A stretch of 64,000 bases of DNA, taken from the NCBI RefSeq assembly GCF_003403015.1, contig NZ_QURL01000006.1:124001-188000 (forward strand). Reading direction: 5' to 3'. This document shows positions 17,808 through 27,850 of the stretch, piece after piece. Positions within the stretch are counted from its first letter, which is position 1. Each line of letters begins with the position of its first letter. Made by a program: the position numbers and the translations under genes. A model generated the notes under the pieces. The model worked only from the letters and a program-made list of their open reading frames with translations, made no database searches and was not told the origin of the DNA. Source of the stretch: Fulvimarina endophytica (GTDB lineage Bacteria; Pseudomonadota; Alphaproteobacteria; Rhizobiales; Rhizobiaceae).

Positions 17808-18332
17808 TCAGCCCCGTGAACCCGCTCCGTTGGGGCTTTCGGAGAGTTCGGTGCACCAGTCGCGCCGCTTGTCGCCTCCATAGGGGACCACGAGACCGTC
17901 GCGAAGAAGCCGTTCGGCGACATCGCCCTCGGTCTCGGTGGCGACATCGGCCAGAACGCGGCCGAAATACTTGTCGCCCTTGATGCCGGTCAGGGTCACC
18001 GTTCCGGAGGCGACGAGAGCTTCCAGACGCCGGGTGGCGATCTCGGCCGCTGCCTTCTCGGCTTCGCAGGCACCGCGTTTTTCGGGGGCGTCGATGCCGC
18101 GAATGCGCACCGCTACGTAAACCGACTGCATCGGCCAGACGAATGCCTGGACCTCGATCGTATCGCCGTCGCGCACCTTGATGACCTCGGCGCTGACCGG
18201 CCCGTCGATCGCGCGCGGCGGCTCCCCTGCGAGCGCCGGAGCGGCGGCCGTGACCGCGGCGAGCGCGCAAAGCCCGGCGATCGCGGCGCGGGCGCAACCT
18301 TTAAGAGAAGCCGGTCGTCTAAAACGGATCAT
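17808..18332 (-). CDS. Exported thermonuclease-family (SNase-like) protein
   Basis: 174 residues from the ATG at 18332 (a TTG at 18347 would add five residues). Signal peptide about 1-35 (hydrophobic AAIAGLCALAAVTAAAPALAG). The mature part has the staphylococcal-nuclease OB fold: KVRDGDTIEV carries a catalytic Asp, AVRIRGIDAPEK the first active-site Arg, and DKYFGRVLADV the second Arg. Family members cut DNA and RNA with calcium outside the cytoplasm; many rhizobial copies are uncharacterised. WCTEL near the end has a cysteine that could pair with the one in KRGACEAEK. Confidence 0.88.
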   Translation of the reverse strand: MIRFRRPASLKGCARAAIAGLCALAAVTAAAPALAGEPPRAIDGPVSAEVIKVRDGDTIEVQAFVWPMQSVYVAVRIRGIDAPEKRGACEAEKAAAEIATRRLEALVASGTVTLTGIKGDKYFGRVLADVATETEGDVAERLLRDGLVVPYGGDKRRDWCTELSESPNGAGSRG

Positions 18333-18643
18333 CGCCTCGAAATCCAAAGTGCTGAATAGGCAAATAATCCTTACAGCGATCGATGTTAAGAGCGGCCTTC
18401 AAAAAAAATCCGCAAGGGGCGGGATCCGGGGCGTTTGCCGGCGGGCTGCGGCTGACGATGGAATCTGGTCGTCCGAGCCGAGCGCAAAGAGCCTTCGGAG
18501 AACGCCGCAGACGGGGCACGTCTCGACCCCGACCGGAAGTCGTCAAAAGTCGAGCGATCGAGGTGGACAATTTTCACACGCCTAAAACGTGTATTCCGCA
18601 TCCTCGCATGCCGGCGCCGACAGTGCCCGGGCGCGGGCAGGGA
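18333..18643. other. Intergenic region between the DUF1674 and nuclease genes
   Basis: 311 bases between two minus-strand genes. It should hold the nuclease promoter; an A8 run at 18401-18408 reads as a U-tract on the minus strand but lacks a good stem. Nothing else is clear. Confidence 0.35.
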
Positions 18644-18886
18644 TCAGAAATCGCTGACGATCCCGTCCTTCTCCCAATCGCCGTAACGAACCGGCTCCAC
18701 CCCGGACTTTCGCCCGTCGACCTCAGGCGGGAGACTGTCCGGATCGACCTTGAACGCTTCGTTCGCCCGCCGTCTCTCCTCGGCTTCCGCGAGCGCGCGT
18801 TTGGCGGCCGGCGAGAGCGCCTTGACATTCGTCTCGCTGGAAACCTTGAGAGCGTTCAGAATATCGTTCGTGCCGTCCTCAGCCAT
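18644..18886 (-). CDS. DUF1674 protein (SDHAF4-like succinate dehydrogenase assembly factor)
   Basis: 80 residues from the ATG at 18886 (MAEDGTND); an upstream in-frame start at 18925 is less likely. The C-terminal half reads LPPEVDGRKSGVEPVRYGDWEKDGIVSDF, the invariant GRKGPEPTRYGDWExxGxxxDF signature of DUF1674. The eukaryotic member, SDHAF4, binds the flavinated SdhA subunit and promotes complex II assembly; a similar role in alphaproteobacteria is likely. The N-terminal half is polar and probably disordered. It is divergent from htpX. Confidence 0.92.
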   Translation of the reverse strand: MAEDGTNDILNALKVSSETNVKALSPAAKRALAEAEERRRANEAFKVDPDSLPPEVDGRKSGVEPVRYGDWEKDGIVSDF

Positions 18887-19175
18887 GATGCCGTCCCGTT
18901 GCGCAAGAATGTGTGCGGGCTTCAAATAGGATGGCCGGCGCGCATTCGGAAGTGTCCGGCGAAACTGTCCCGTGTCCCGCCCGGCTCCCTCGCCCCTTGC
19001 TGCACGATCGTGTCATCGCCCGGAAGGTCGCGCGCCGGCCGTATCGAAAACACGGGTTCGCCCCCTGGTGCTCGAAGCCGTCGCTTGAAGCAAAAGCCAC
19101 CGCGAACCATTTCACGGGGAACGGGCCGCCGTTAAGCGGCATGGGCAAGCTTTGACGTTGAAGGGTCCTTTCGCC

Positions 19176-20159
19176 ATGAACATGATCAAGACGGCCGCCC
19201 TGATTGCGGCGATGACCGCCCTTTTCATGGGGCTCGGCCTGCTGATCGGCGGCCGGGGCGGCATGATGATCGCTCTCGTGATCGCGGCGGCCATGAACCT
19301 GTTCGCCTACTGGAATGCCGACAAGATGGTGCTGAAGATGCACCGGGCACGCGAAGTCGATGCCCGCTCGGCTCCCGAATTCTACCGGATCGTCGAGGAT
19401 CTCGCCCGGCGGGCGGGTCTTCCGATGCCCAAGGTCTACATCATCGACAATCCGCAGCCCAACGCCTTCGCCACGGGCCGCAATCCCGAGAATGCCGCCG
19501 TCGCGGCAACGAGCGGGCTCCTCAGCCAACTCAACGCCGAGGAGATCGCGGGCGTCATGGCGCACGAACTCGCCCATGTGCAGAATCGCGATACGCTGAT
19601 CATGACCGTTACCGCCACGATCGCCGGCGCGATCTCGATGCTGGCCAATTTCGGCATGTTCTTCGGCGGCAATCGCAACAACGCCCTCGGCATCTTCGGG
19701 GTCCTTGCCGCCGTCATCGTCGCGCCGATCGCCGCCGTTCTCGTCCAGACCGCCGTCTCGCGCACCCGCGAATATTCGGCGGACAAGCGCGGGGCGGAAA
19801 TCTGCGGCCGGCCCGACTGGCTCGCCTCCGCTCTCGGAAAGCTGGCGGCGGCTTCGGGCCGCATTCCGAACGACACCGCCGAGCGCAATCCGGCGACGGC
19901 GCATATGTTCATCGTCAATCCGCTGACCGGCCGGAAGATGGCGGGTCTGTTCTCCACCCATCCCGATATCAACGAGCGTATCGAGATCCTGCGGACCATG
20001 CGCCTCGATGATGAGGTAACGGGTTCCCCGGCCATGGGTGCGGGGCGCGATCGCGGTCCGGCCCGTCCGGTTCGGCAGGGCGGCATGCCCGAGGTCGGGG
20101 TCCGGCCCGGGACGGGCGAGGGCCAGGGGCCGAGCCGCGGACCGTGGGGATCGCGCTGA
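19176..20159 (+). CDS. htpX: Membrane zinc metalloprotease HtpX
   Basis: 327 residues from the ATG at 19176 (a TTG at 19152 is rejected). Two N-terminal transmembrane segments (about 5-45), then the M48 protease domain with [10 protein letters not shown] (HExxH zinc site), two more hydrophobic segments (about 145-200), and [15 protein letters not shown] supplying the third zinc ligand. HtpX degrades damaged inner-membrane proteins with FtsH. The C-terminus extends past the core as a Pro/Gly/Arg-rich tail. Its stop overlaps the rsmB start (TGATG), so the two are cotranslated, a common rhizobial pair. Confidence 0.97.
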   Translation: MNMIKTAALIAAMTALFMGLGLLIGGRGGMMIALVIAAAMNLFAYWNADKMVLKMHRAREVDARSAPEFYRIVEDLARRAGLPMPKVYIIDNPQPNAFATGRNPENAAVAATSGLLSQLNAEEIAGVMAHELAHVQNRDTLIMTVTATIAGAISMLANFGMFFGGNRNNALGIFGVLAAVIVAPIAAVLVQTAVSRTREYSADKRGAEICGRPDWLASALGKLAAASGRIPNDTAERNPATAHMFIVNPLTGRKMAGLFSTHPDINERIEILRTMRLDDEVTGSPAMGAGRDRGPARPVRQGGMPEVGVRPGTGEGQGPSRGPWGSR

Positions 20160-21601
20160 TGAGCATGACCGAGGGATCCGCGCGGCTTCGCAAGGAGAAT
20201 GCCCGCAAGCGCCGGGACAATGCCGGCGGCATGGAGGGCAAGCCGCGCGCGAAAACCCGCCCCGCGCCGACGCCGGCGGACGAGGAGGCGTCGCGAAAGC
20301 CCGGCCTGCGGGCCCGCCAGGTCGCCGCCAAGCTTCTTGCGGCGGTCGTGGAGCAGCAGACCTCCCTCGACGGCCTCACCGATCCCGATCACGGCCATCC
20401 GCATCTGCGCCAGCTCGAGCCGCGCGACCAGGCGCTCGTCAAGGCGATCCTCGTCACGGCGCTTCGCTATCGCGGAACCCTTTCGGCCGAGATCGCCGAG
20501 CGCCTCGACCGCCCGCTTCCGGGCAATGCGACGGCGCTCAACCATCTCCTCCACGTGGCGGCGGCGCAGATCCGGTTTCTCGACGTGCCGGATTCGGCCG
20601 CCGTCGATCTCGCGGTCGCGGCCGCGGAGGCCGATCCGCGCACGCGCCGGTTCAAGGGTCTCGTCAACGCGCTCCTGCGGCGCCTGACCCGCGAGGTCGG
20701 CGCCGCCCCGGTCGAGACCGATCCCGTCGCCGATTGCCCGGCCTGGCTCTACGAGCGGCTGGTCGCGGCCTATGGGAAGCCGCGCGCCAATGCCATCGCG
20801 GCGGCCCAGCGCCTTCCGGCCCCGATCGACATCACCGTCAAATCGGATGCCGAGGACTGGGCGGGGCGCCTCGGCGGCACGGCGATCTCGCCTCTGACCG
20901 TCCGCCTCGATGCCGAGACGCAGGGCAGCATCTCGGGTCTTGCGGGATATGGCGACGGCGCATGGTGGGTGCAGGACGCATCCGCCGCTCTGCCCGCCCG
21001 TCTCTTCGGCGATCTTGCGGGCATGAACGCGGCCGATCTCTGCGCGGCACCGGGCGGCAAGACCGCCCAACTCGTCGTGGCCGGTGCTTCGGTCACCGCC
21101 TGCGAGGCCTCGAAGTCGCGCGTCAAGCGGCTGGAGGCGAACCTTGCCCGTCTGGGGCTTAACGCCGAGACGCTGACCGGGCCGTTCCAGGAGGTGCTCG
21201 CGGACCGCGCATTCGAGGCGGTTCTCCTCGATGCGCCCTGTTCCTCGACGGGGACCCTTCGCCGCCATCCCGATGTGGGATACACGAAGACGCTCGAGGA
21301 CGTGCGCCGGCTCGCCGAACTCCAGGCGAAGCTTCTGGAAGAGGCCGCCCGTTTCGTCGCCCCGGGCGGTAAGCTGGTCTTCTCCAACTGTTCGATCGAT
21401 CCGATCGAGGGCGAGGAGGTCGTCGCGGCCTTTCTCGCCGCCCATGGCGATTTCGCGCGCGAGCCGGTCTCAGGGGACGAACTGCCGGAACTCGCCGAAG
21501 CGGTGACGCCCGAGGGCGATCTTCGCACGACGCCGGACATGCGCGCCGAGATCGGCGGCCTGGACGGCTTCTATGCCGCCCGTCTCGTCCGGAGGTCCTG
21601 A
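20159..21601 (+). CDS. rsmB: 16S rRNA m5C methyltransferase, RsmB family
   Basis: 480 residues from the ATG overlapping the htpX stop. An N-terminal NusB-like RNA-binding domain (about 50-190) precedes a Rossmann methyltransferase domain: AADLCAAPGGKTAQL is the SAM-binding motif, LDAPCSSTGTLRRHPDV carries one active-site cysteine (PCS), and KLVFSNCSIDPIEGEE the second (the nucleophile). RsmB methylates C967 of 16S rRNA; that exact target is inferred from the NusB-RsmB domain pair. The first about 45 residues are basic and probably disordered. Confidence 0.95.
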   Translation: MSMTEGSARLRKENARKRRDNAGGMEGKPRAKTRPAPTPADEEASRKPGLRARQVAAKLLAAVVEQQTSLDGLTDPDHGHPHLRQLEPRDQALVKAILVTALRYRGTLSAEIAERLDRPLPGNATALNHLLHVAAAQIRFLDVPDSAAVDLAVAAAEADPRTRRFKGLVNALLRRLTREVGAAPVETDPVADCPAWLYERLVAAYGKPRANAIAAAQRLPAPIDITVKSDAEDWAGRLGGTAISPLTVRLDAETQGSISGLAGYGDGAWWVQDASAALPARLFGDLAGMNAADLCAAPGGKTAQLVVAGASVTACEASKSRVKRLEANLARLGLNAETLTGPFQEVLADRAFEAVLLDAPCSSTGTLRRHPDVGYTKTLEDVRRLAELQAKLLEEAARFVAPGGKLVFSNCSIDPIEGEEVVAAFLAAHGDFAREPVSGDELPELAEAVTPEGDLRTTPDMRAEIGGLDGFYAARLVRRS

Positions 21602-21606
21602 ACGAC

Positions 21607-21846
21607 ATGCCGATCCTCTCTTCCGCCCGCCCGCTCGCCGCCCGCCCTCTTGCGACAGGATGCGCGCTCGCCATCGTCTCCCTGGTCCTTTCCGGCTGCG
21701 GCGGCATGACCAATGCGGTGACCGTTCTGCCGAACACGCTCGACGGCCTTGCGGCCCAGGGTTCGGGGGGAGGGGGCGCCGAGGGCCGCGAACCGCTTCC
21801 CGAAGGCTGCGAGAGGCGTCCCTGCCGAGGGTCCGGCGCGCGCTGA
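21607..21846 (+). CDS. Small putative lipoprotein
   Basis: 79 residues, starting 5 bases after the rsmB stop with GGAGG about 12 bases before the ATG. The N-terminus is basic, then hydrophobic (ATGCALAIVSLVLSGCGG) ending in an LSGC lipobox, so the product is probably a short lipoprotein. The remaining about 45 residues are Gly-rich with two more cysteines (EGCERRPC) and match no family I recognise. Its place right behind rsmB suggests cotranscription. It could be a non-coding stretch with a chance frame, but the lipobox makes it worth keeping. Confidence 0.5.
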   Translation: MPILSSARPLAARPLATGCALAIVSLVLSGCGGMTNAVTVLPNTLDGLAAQGSGGGGAEGREPLPEGCERRPCRGSGAR

Positions 21847-22074
21847 CCGGCCTTCGGCGATCAACGTCTTCGGCCGCGCTTTCCCCAAGGGGATCGCCCT
21901 TCGCCATTGCGGCAGAACCCGTTCGATCCTATCAGGACCCCAGTCAGATGCAGCCGGAGCATGTGGCCCGGCCGCGGGCCGGGCTTCGGATGCGCCGATG
22001 CCAAGCCAACAACGCGCCGCCTCCGATCGGTGTTCGGAACGGATCGGGCGCGCGAAGATCGATGAGGGTCGCCG

Positions 22075-23691
22075 ATGTCCGTCAAAGCCAATTCGACGCC
22101 GCTGCCGGACCGTGTGAAGGTCGCCCGTGCTCTGATCTCCGTGTCCGACAAGACGGGTCTCGTCGACTTCGCCCGCGACCTTGCCGGCATGGGCATCGAA
22201 CTCGTCTCCACCGGCGGAACGCGCAAGACCCTTTCCGATGCCGGGCTTAAGGTGCGCGACGTCTCCGATCTCACGGGCTTTCCCGAGGTGATGGACGGGC
22301 GCGTGAAGACGCTGCATCCGGGCGTCCACGGCGGGCTTCTCGCGATCCGGGACGACGAGAGCCATGCCGGGGCCATGGCCGATCACGGCATCCAGCCGAT
22401 CGATCTTCTCGTCGTCAATCTCTATCCCTTCGAGGAAACCCTGAAGAGCGGCGCGGACACCGCGACCCAGGTGGAGAACATCGATATCGGTGGCCCCGCC
22501 ATGATCCGCGCGGGCGCCAAGAACCACGGCTATGTGGCGACCGTCGTCGATCCGCAGGATTATGCCGCCGTTCTCGACGAGTTGCGCACTGAGGCCGGCG
22601 AGACGACGCTCGGTTTCCGCCGCATGCTGGCGGGACGGGCCTATGCCCGCACCGCCGCCTATGACGCGGCGGTCTCCGGCTGGTTCGCCGAGACCCTGAG
22701 CGATGCCGCCCCGCGCCGCTTCGCCATTGCAGGGGATCTCGCCGAGGCGCTGCGCTACGGCGAGAACCCGCATCAGAGCGCGAGCTTCTACCGCACCGGC
22801 GAGGCAAGACCCGGCGTTGCGACGGCGAGGCAGGTGCAGGGCAAGGCGCTTTCCTACAACAACATCAACGACACCGACGCCGCCTTCGAACTCGTCGGCG
22901 AGTTCGATCCGGCCCGCACCAAAGCGGTCGCGATCATAAAGCATGCCAATCCGTGCGGCGTCGCAGAAGGGGCCACGCTGATCGAGGCCTATCGCAAGGC
23001 CCTGCGCTGCGATCCGGTCTCGGCCTTCGGCGGCATCGTCGCCCTCAACGACCGGCTGGATGCGGCGAGCGCGCGGGAGATCGTCGAGGTCTTCACCGAA
23101 GTCATCATCGCGCCCGAGGCCGACGAGGAGGCGATCGAGATCGTCCGGGCGAAGAAGAATCTTCGCCTTCTCCTCACCGGCGGACTGCCGGACCCGCGCG
23201 CCGGCGGGCGCGTGGTCAAGAGCGTCGCCGGCGGGCTTCTCGTCCAGTCCCGCGATGCGGGCCATGTGGACGATCTCGATCTCAGGGTCGTCACCAGGCG
23301 GCAGCCGAGCCAGGCCCAGCTCGCCGATCTCAAATTCGCCTTCCGTGTCGCCAAGCACGTGAAGTCGAACACCATCGTCTATGCCAAGGACGGCGCGACC
23401 GTGGGCATCGGCGCAGGCCAGATGAGCCGGGTGGATTCGGCCCGCATCGCCGCGCGCAAGGCCGAGGATGCGACGAAGGCGGCCGGCCTTGCCGAGCCGC
23501 TCACGCGCGACTGCGTGGTCGCCTCCGATGCCTTCTTCCCCTTCGCCGATGGCCTGCTCTCGGCGATCGAGGCCGGCGCGCGGGCGGTCATCCAGCCGGG
23601 CGGCTCCATGCGCGACGAGGAGGTGATCCGGGCCGCCGACGAGAACAATGTCGCCATGGTCTTCACCGGCATGCGCCATTTCCGCCACTGA
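22075..23691 (+). CDS. purH: Bifunctional AICAR transformylase / IMP cyclohydrolase
   Basis: Last two steps of purine synthesis: formylates AICAR with 10-formyl-THF, then closes the ring to IMP. 538 residues, the standard length. The N-terminal MGS-like cyclohydrolase domain (about 10-195) has [15 protein letters not shown] and STGGTRKTL. The C-terminal transformylase domain carries the catalytic Lys-His in [12 protein letters not shown] and [11 protein letters not shown]. The ending [22 protein letters not shown] is typical. Transcribed alone after a 228-base gap that includes a GC hairpin at 21966-21984. Confidence 0.98.
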   Translation: MSVKANSTPLPDRVKVARALISVSDKTGLVDFARDLAGMGIELVSTGGTRKTLSDAGLKVRDVSDLTGFPEVMDGRVKTLHPGVHGGLLAIRDDESHAGAMADHGIQPIDLLVVNLYPFEETLKSGADTATQVENIDIGGPAMIRAGAKNHGYVATVVDPQDYAAVLDELRTEAGETTLGFRRMLAGRAYARTAAYDAAVSGWFAETLSDAAPRRFAIAGDLAEALRYGENPHQSASFYRTGEARPGVATARQVQGKALSYNNINDTDAAFELVGEFDPARTKAVAIIKHANPCGVAEGATLIEAYRKALRCDPVSAFGGIVALNDRLDAASAREIVEVFTEVIIAPEADEEAIEIVRAKKNLRLLLTGGLPDPRAGGRVVKSVAGGLLVQSRDAGHVDDLDLRVVTRRQPSQAQLADLKFAFRVAKHVKSNTIVYAKDGATVGIGAGQMSRVDSARIAARKAEDATKAAGLAEPLTRDCVVASDAFFPFADGLLSAIEAGARAVIQPGGSMRDEEVIRAADENNVAMVFTGMRHFRH

Positions 23692-23724
23692 CCGGGCGGG
23701 GCCGGCCCCGTCCTCCCGCCGGTG

Positions 23725-24459
23725 TCAGGCCTTGCCGGCGCCGCCGCTCTTCAGGGACTTTGCGCTCTGATTGTACATCACCGTGTCGTTCTCGACCGTG
23801 TGCCTGCCATTGTTCTGCCGGTCCTTGGCAAGGTCGATGGCGCGGCGGACGGCGGGGCGTGCCTTGATGCGGCCGCGCCAGTCGGCGATGCGGGGAAATT
23901 CGTCGAGCGAGGCGCCGAGGGGTTTTGCGATGAAGGCCCAGGGAAAGGCCTGCATGTCGGCGATCGTGTAGTCCGTTCCCATGATGAAGGGACGGTCGGA
24001 GAGGCGGTTTTCGAGAACGCCGAGATTGCGGTCGTATTCGCCGAGATATCGCTCGAAGCCGTAGTCGCGCTTGTCGGCCGGCGCGTAGTTCTTGAAATGG
24101 CTGAGCTGTCCGGCCATCGGTCCCTGGCTGCCGGTCTGCCAGAACAGCCATTCGCCGAGTTCCTTGCGTGCCCGCCTGTCGGAAGCCGGGGGAGCGAAGC
24201 GTCCACACTTCTCCGAAAGATAGAGAAGGATCTCGGCCGATTCGAAGACCGGCACCGGGTCGCCGCCATAGCTCTCGGGCGGATCGTGATCGAGGATCGC
24301 CGGCATCTTGGCATTAGGGCTGATCGCCATGAAATCTTGAGAGAACTGCTCGCCGGCGTGGAGGTCCATCAGCTTCAGCGAGTAGTCGAGCCCGCTCTCC
24401 TCCAGCATGATGGCGACCTTCCAGCCATTGGGGGTCGGGGCATAGTAGAAATCGATCAT
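23725..24459 (-). CDS. Glutathione S-transferase family protein
   Basis: 244 residues. Thioredoxin-like N-terminal domain ([21 protein letters not shown]... to about 85) with [10 protein letters not shown] (cis-Pro) and [13 protein letters not shown] (glutathione gamma-Glu contact Glu-Ser), then an all-helical C-terminal domain with the N-capping box [11 protein letters not shown]. The APTPNGWK start resembles the YghU/YfcG group of disulfide-bond reductases and peroxidases rather than classical GSTs. Last gene of the minus-strand run; its ATG overlaps the stop of the CoA-transferase gene by 4 bases (ATGA). Confidence 0.9.
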   Translation of the reverse strand: MIDFYYAPTPNGWKVAIMLEESGLDYSLKLMDLHAGEQFSQDFMAISPNAKMPAILDHDPPESYGGDPVPVFESAEILLYLSEKCGRFAPPASDRRARKELGEWLFWQTGSQGPMAGQLSHFKNYAPADKRDYGFERYLGEYDRNLGVLENRLSDRPFIMGTDYTIADMQAFPWAFIAKPLGASLDEFPRIADWRGRIKARPAVRRAIDLAKDRQNNGRHTVENDTVMYNQSAKSLKSGGAGKA

Positions 24460-25730
24460 CGGGCGTCCTCGTCTGGTTGCGCGCCGGCACCGGCGGCCAG
24501 AAGCGCCTCGATCCGGTCCTCGTCATATCCGGCCTCGGCGAGCACCGCGCGGGTATCGGCGCCGAGCCGGCGGGCGGGCCTCGGCGGATCGAGCGGCGTG
24601 CGCGCGAAACGCGCCGGACTTGCCGCGAGGCGGATCGGGCCGGCCTGCGGGTGGTCCATCGTGAGGACGGTGCCGTTGGCGACGACCTGCGGATGGTCGA
24701 TCATCTCGCCGCGCGTGAGGACGGGCGCGCAGGGAACGTCGTGCTCGCTGAGGCGGGCCATCCAGTTCGCCGTGGTGTCTTCGAGAAGCGCCGACTGGGT
24801 GAGTTCCAGACGCTCCGCCTTGTTCGTCTCGCGCAATTCGACGGTCGAGAACCGCGCGTCGTACAGCCATTCCGGCTTGCCGACGGCGGCCGAAAGCCCG
24901 GCCCATGTCTTGTCCGTATGGGCCGAGACCGCCATGAAGCCGTCGGCCGTCTCGTAGATCAGCTCGATGAAGCTCTGCGCCTTGTCGTCGTCGGGCGGGG
25001 CGGGTGCCTGCCCCGGGGCCTCCGTCCGCTCGGCCGGCATCCCGCCCGCATCGCGGTCCGGAGTCCCGTCTTCGCCGATGAAGGTGTGGGCGCTCATATC
25101 GGAGGAGAAGAGGAAGGCCGCCACCGTATCGAGCATCGAGAGGGTGAGATGATTGCCCTCGCCGGTGCGCTCGCGGGCGAAGAGCGCCGCCGTGATCGCC
25201 TGGGAGGCCTGGATCGCGGTCACCTTGTCGGGAACGATGGTGCGCACGAGGCGCGGGCGCGGACCGTCGCCGCCCTGAACGCTCGCAAGCCCCGACAGGG
25301 CCTGGATGAGCGGATCGTAGACCGGACGCTTCGCCCATTCGCCGGTAAAGCCGAACCCGGCGATGGAGACGTAGACGATATCGGGCCTCAGCGCCCGGAT
25401 CGCCTCGTAGCCGATGCCGATCCGCTCGGCGACGCCCGGCCGGAAGTTCTCGACCACCACATCGGCGCTCGCCGCGATATCGAGGGCTGCCTGAAGGCCG
25501 GCCTCGCTCTTCAGGTCGAGGGCGACGGAGCGCTTGTTGCGGTTGTTCTGCAGGAAGGAGGCCGAGAAGCCGCCGCGCCGGTCGGCCACCTGGCGCGAAT
25601 GGTCGCCGCCCTCCGGTCGCTCGATCTTGATCACGTCGGCACCCTGATCGGCGAGGATCATGGTGGCGAGGGGGCCCGCGATCATCGAGGTGAAATCGGC
25701 GATGCGGATGCCCGAAAGCGGTCCGGCCAT
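24456..25730 (-). CDS. CaiB/BaiF (class III) CoA-transferase
   Basis: 424 residues from the ATG at 25730. Starts MAGPLSGIRIADFTSMIAGP, typical of the family. ADVVVENFRPGVAERIGIGYEAIRA is the CoA-binding segment and PVYDPLIQALSGLAS carries the conserved Asp that forms the acyl-aspartate intermediate. These enzymes move CoA between carboxylic acids (formyl-CoA, succinyl-CoA, carnitinyl-CoA types). The actual acid is not visible. A stretch around residues 205-230 (AGGMPAERTEAPGQAPAPPDDDK) is a family-atypical, Pro-rich insertion. It lies 20 bases after the aminotransferase gene. Confidence 0.93.
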   Translation of the reverse strand: MAGPLSGIRIADFTSMIAGPLATMILADQGADVIKIERPEGGDHSRQVADRRGGFSASFLQNNRNKRSVALDLKSEAGLQAALDIAASADVVVENFRPGVAERIGIGYEAIRALRPDIVYVSIAGFGFTGEWAKRPVYDPLIQALSGLASVQGGDGPRPRLVRTIVPDKVTAIQASQAITAALFARERTGEGNHLTLSMLDTVAAFLFSSDMSAHTFIGEDGTPDRDAGGMPAERTEAPGQAPAPPDDDKAQSFIELIYETADGFMAVSAHTDKTWAGLSAAVGKPEWLYDARFSTVELRETNKAERLELTQSALLEDTTANWMARLSEHDVPCAPVLTRGEMIDHPQVVANGTVLTMDHPQAGPIRLAASPARFARTPLDPPRPARRLGADTRAVLAEAGYDEDRIEALLAAGAGAQPDEDAR

Positions 25731-25750
25731 GGTCAGTCTCCCCGCCCGTT

Positions 25751-26935
25751 TCAGGCGTCCGGTTCGTTGTCCTTCAGGAAGTCCGCGATCCGGTCCATGG
25801 CCCGGTCGATGTTCACCTCGGAATTGGCATAGGAGATGCGCACATAGCCTTCGCCGAGCGTTCCGAAGTCCGGGCCGCCGACCACCGCCACATGGGCCTT
25901 TTCGAGAAGCGCGCGGGCGAGCGGCTTTGCCTTCCATCCGGTCTCGGCGATGTTGGGAAAGGCGTAGAACGCGCCTTTGGGCACGGTGCAGCTGACACCC
26001 GGCAGGGCGTTGGCGCGCTCCGTCACCAGCTTCCGGCGGCGGTCGAAGGCTTCCATCATCCGCGCGACGTCCTCCTGCGGCCCGTCGATGGCCGCGATGC
26101 CGGCGAACTGACTCGGCGCATTGACGCAGGACCAGCAATTGACCGCGAGCTTGCGCACATGCCCGATCAGGCCGTCCGGCCAGATCGACCAGCCCATGCG
26201 CCAGCCCGTCATCGCCCAGGTCTTCGACCAGCCGTTGAGGACGATGAGCCGGTCGCGGATCTCGGGATAGGTCAGAAGCGAGGTGTGGACCTCGCCGTCA
26301 TAGGTCATGACGTCGTAGATCTCGTCCGACAGGATCGCGACGTTCGGGAAGCGCTCCAGACCTGCGACGAGCTTGTCGATCTCGGCCTTCGGCGTGACGC
26401 CGCCCGTCGGATTGGCGGGGGAGTTGAGGATCAGGAGCCGCGTCCTGTCGGTGACGAGGGACAGGGTCTCCTCCGCCGAGAACGCGAAGCCGTTCTCCTC
26501 GCGGATCGGAACCGGGACGGGCTTCGCCCCGGTGAACTCGATCATCGAGCGATAGATCGGGAAACCCGGATCGGGATAGAGGATCTCGGCGCCCGGCTCG
26601 CCGAACATCAGAATGGCGGCGAACATCGTGGGCTTGCCGCCCGGCATGATCATCACATTGTCCGGCGAGACCTCGGTGCCGGTGAGCGTGCGGGTGCGCC
26701 GGCAGACCGCCTCGCGCGTCGCAAGCAGGCCATTTGCGGGCGTGTAGCCGTGATGGCCCTTCTTCAGCGCCTCGATGGCGGCCTCCACGATATGCGGCGG
26801 CGTAAGGAAGTCGGGCTGGCCGATGCCCAGATTGATGACGTCGTGGCCTTCGTTCGAAAGCTGGGTCGCGCGGGCGAGGACGGCGAAGGCGTTCTCCTCG
26901 CCGATGCGGTCGAAGGCGGCAATGGTCTTGAGCAT
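25751..26935 (-). CDS. Class I/II PLP-dependent aminotransferase
   Basis: 394 residues from the ATG at 26935. Fold type I: NLGIGQPDFLTPPHI at the start, ILNSPANPTGGVTPK (PLP-contacting Asn), ILSDEIYDVM (Asp-x-x-Tyr) and the Schiff-base lysine in VLNGWSKTWAMTGWRMGW, with the substrate carboxylate Arg near the end (GEGYVRISYANS). It looks like an aspartate/alanine-type or aromatic aminotransferase; the substrate cannot be told. It lies 69 bases after an SDR gene and 20 bases before the CoA-transferase gene, so one mRNA is likely. Confidence 0.93.
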   Translation of the reverse strand: MLKTIAAFDRIGEENAFAVLARATQLSNEGHDVINLGIGQPDFLTPPHIVEAAIEALKKGHHGYTPANGLLATREAVCRRTRTLTGTEVSPDNVMIMPGGKPTMFAAILMFGEPGAEILYPDPGFPIYRSMIEFTGAKPVPVPIREENGFAFSAEETLSLVTDRTRLLILNSPANPTGGVTPKAEIDKLVAGLERFPNVAILSDEIYDVMTYDGEVHTSLLTYPEIRDRLIVLNGWSKTWAMTGWRMGWSIWPDGLIGHVRKLAVNCWSCVNAPSQFAGIAAIDGPQEDVARMMEAFDRRRKLVTERANALPGVSCTVPKGAFYAFPNIAETGWKAKPLARALLEKAHVAVVGGPDFGTLGEGYVRISYANSEVNIDRAMDRIADFLKDNEPDA

Positions 26936-27003
26936 GGATCGGCTTTCGTTGGCTTCGCGTGGCCGGGCGGCGCAGGCGGGAGGGTGGGGGTGCCCGTCCC
27001 GTC

Positions 27004-27798
27004 TCAGTCGTCCTCGTCCCTGACCGGGACGACATAGTTGAGGGCGAGGCGTCCGCCATCGGCATAGACGGTCTGTCCGGTGACGTAGCTTGCCTGGTCG
27101 GAGGCGAGGAAGGCGGCGACGGCGGCGATCTCCTTCGGCTCGCCGATGCGCCCGAGCGGGGTGCGCGACAGAATCATGTTCCGGGCCTGCGGATCGTCGG
27201 CGACGGTGTGGAGGAGCTCGGTCATGATCGAGCCCGGGCCGATGGCGTTGACCCGGATCCCGTAGGGGGCGAGGGCGAGGGCCATCACCTTGGTCAGCTG
27301 CTTGAGCCCGCCCTTGGAAACCGAATAGCCCACCTGATCGGCCAGCGCGAACTCGGCATTGATCGAGGACATGTTGATGATGGTGCCGGCGCTGCCGCCC
27401 TGGCGGACCTTTTCCACCATGTGCTGGGCGATCGCCTGGCCGCACAGAAAGGCGCCCTTCAGATTGACGTCGAGCACCTTCTGGAAATCGGCGAGATCGA
27501 GATCGAGAAAGCCCGCCTTGTGCACGATGCCGGCATTGTTGACGAGAATGTCGATATCGCTGAAGGCGTCCAGCGCGGAGGCGATCAGATTGTGGACGTC
27601 GAGCTTCTCGGCGACGTTCGCATGGAAATAGTGGACCTCGCCGAATTCCGAGAGATCGCGGGCCGCCTCGTTGCCGGCCCGATCGTTGATGTCGGCGATG
27701 ACGACCTTCGCGCCTTCGTGCAGGAACTTGCGGGCCACCGCATAGCCGATGCCCTTCGCTCCGCCGGTGACGATCGCGACCCGTCCGTCGAGTGCCAT
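27004..27798 (-). CDS. Short-chain dehydrogenase/reductase (SDR)
   Basis: 264 residues, classical SDR. VTGGAKGIGYAVARKF is the nucleotide-binding TGxxxGxG, NNAG occurs as LVNNAGIVH, and the catalytic set is Ser (NMSSINAE) with YSVSKGG (Tyr-x3-Lys). The end, VTGQTVYADGGRLALN, is standard. An acidic residue after the second strand (IADINDRAG) points to NAD(H). Substrate unknown. Second SDR gene follows the first by 52 bases on the same strand. Confidence 0.92.
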   Translation of the reverse strand: MALDGRVAIVTGGAKGIGYAVARKFLHEGAKVVIADINDRAGNEAARDLSEFGEVHYFHANVAEKLDVHNLIASALDAFSDIDILVNNAGIVHKAGFLDLDLADFQKVLDVNLKGAFLCGQAIAQHMVEKVRQGGSAGTIINMSSINAEFALADQVGYSVSKGGLKQLTKVMALALAPYGIRVNAIGPGSIMTELLHTVADDPQARNMILSRTPLGRIGEPKEIAAVAAFLASDQASYVTGQTVYADGGRLALNYVVPVRDEDD

Positions 27799-27850
27799 AA
27801 CTCTCTCCTTCTGCGCGCTAGCGCTTGATCCAGGTTCTAAGGTCGGGCCT

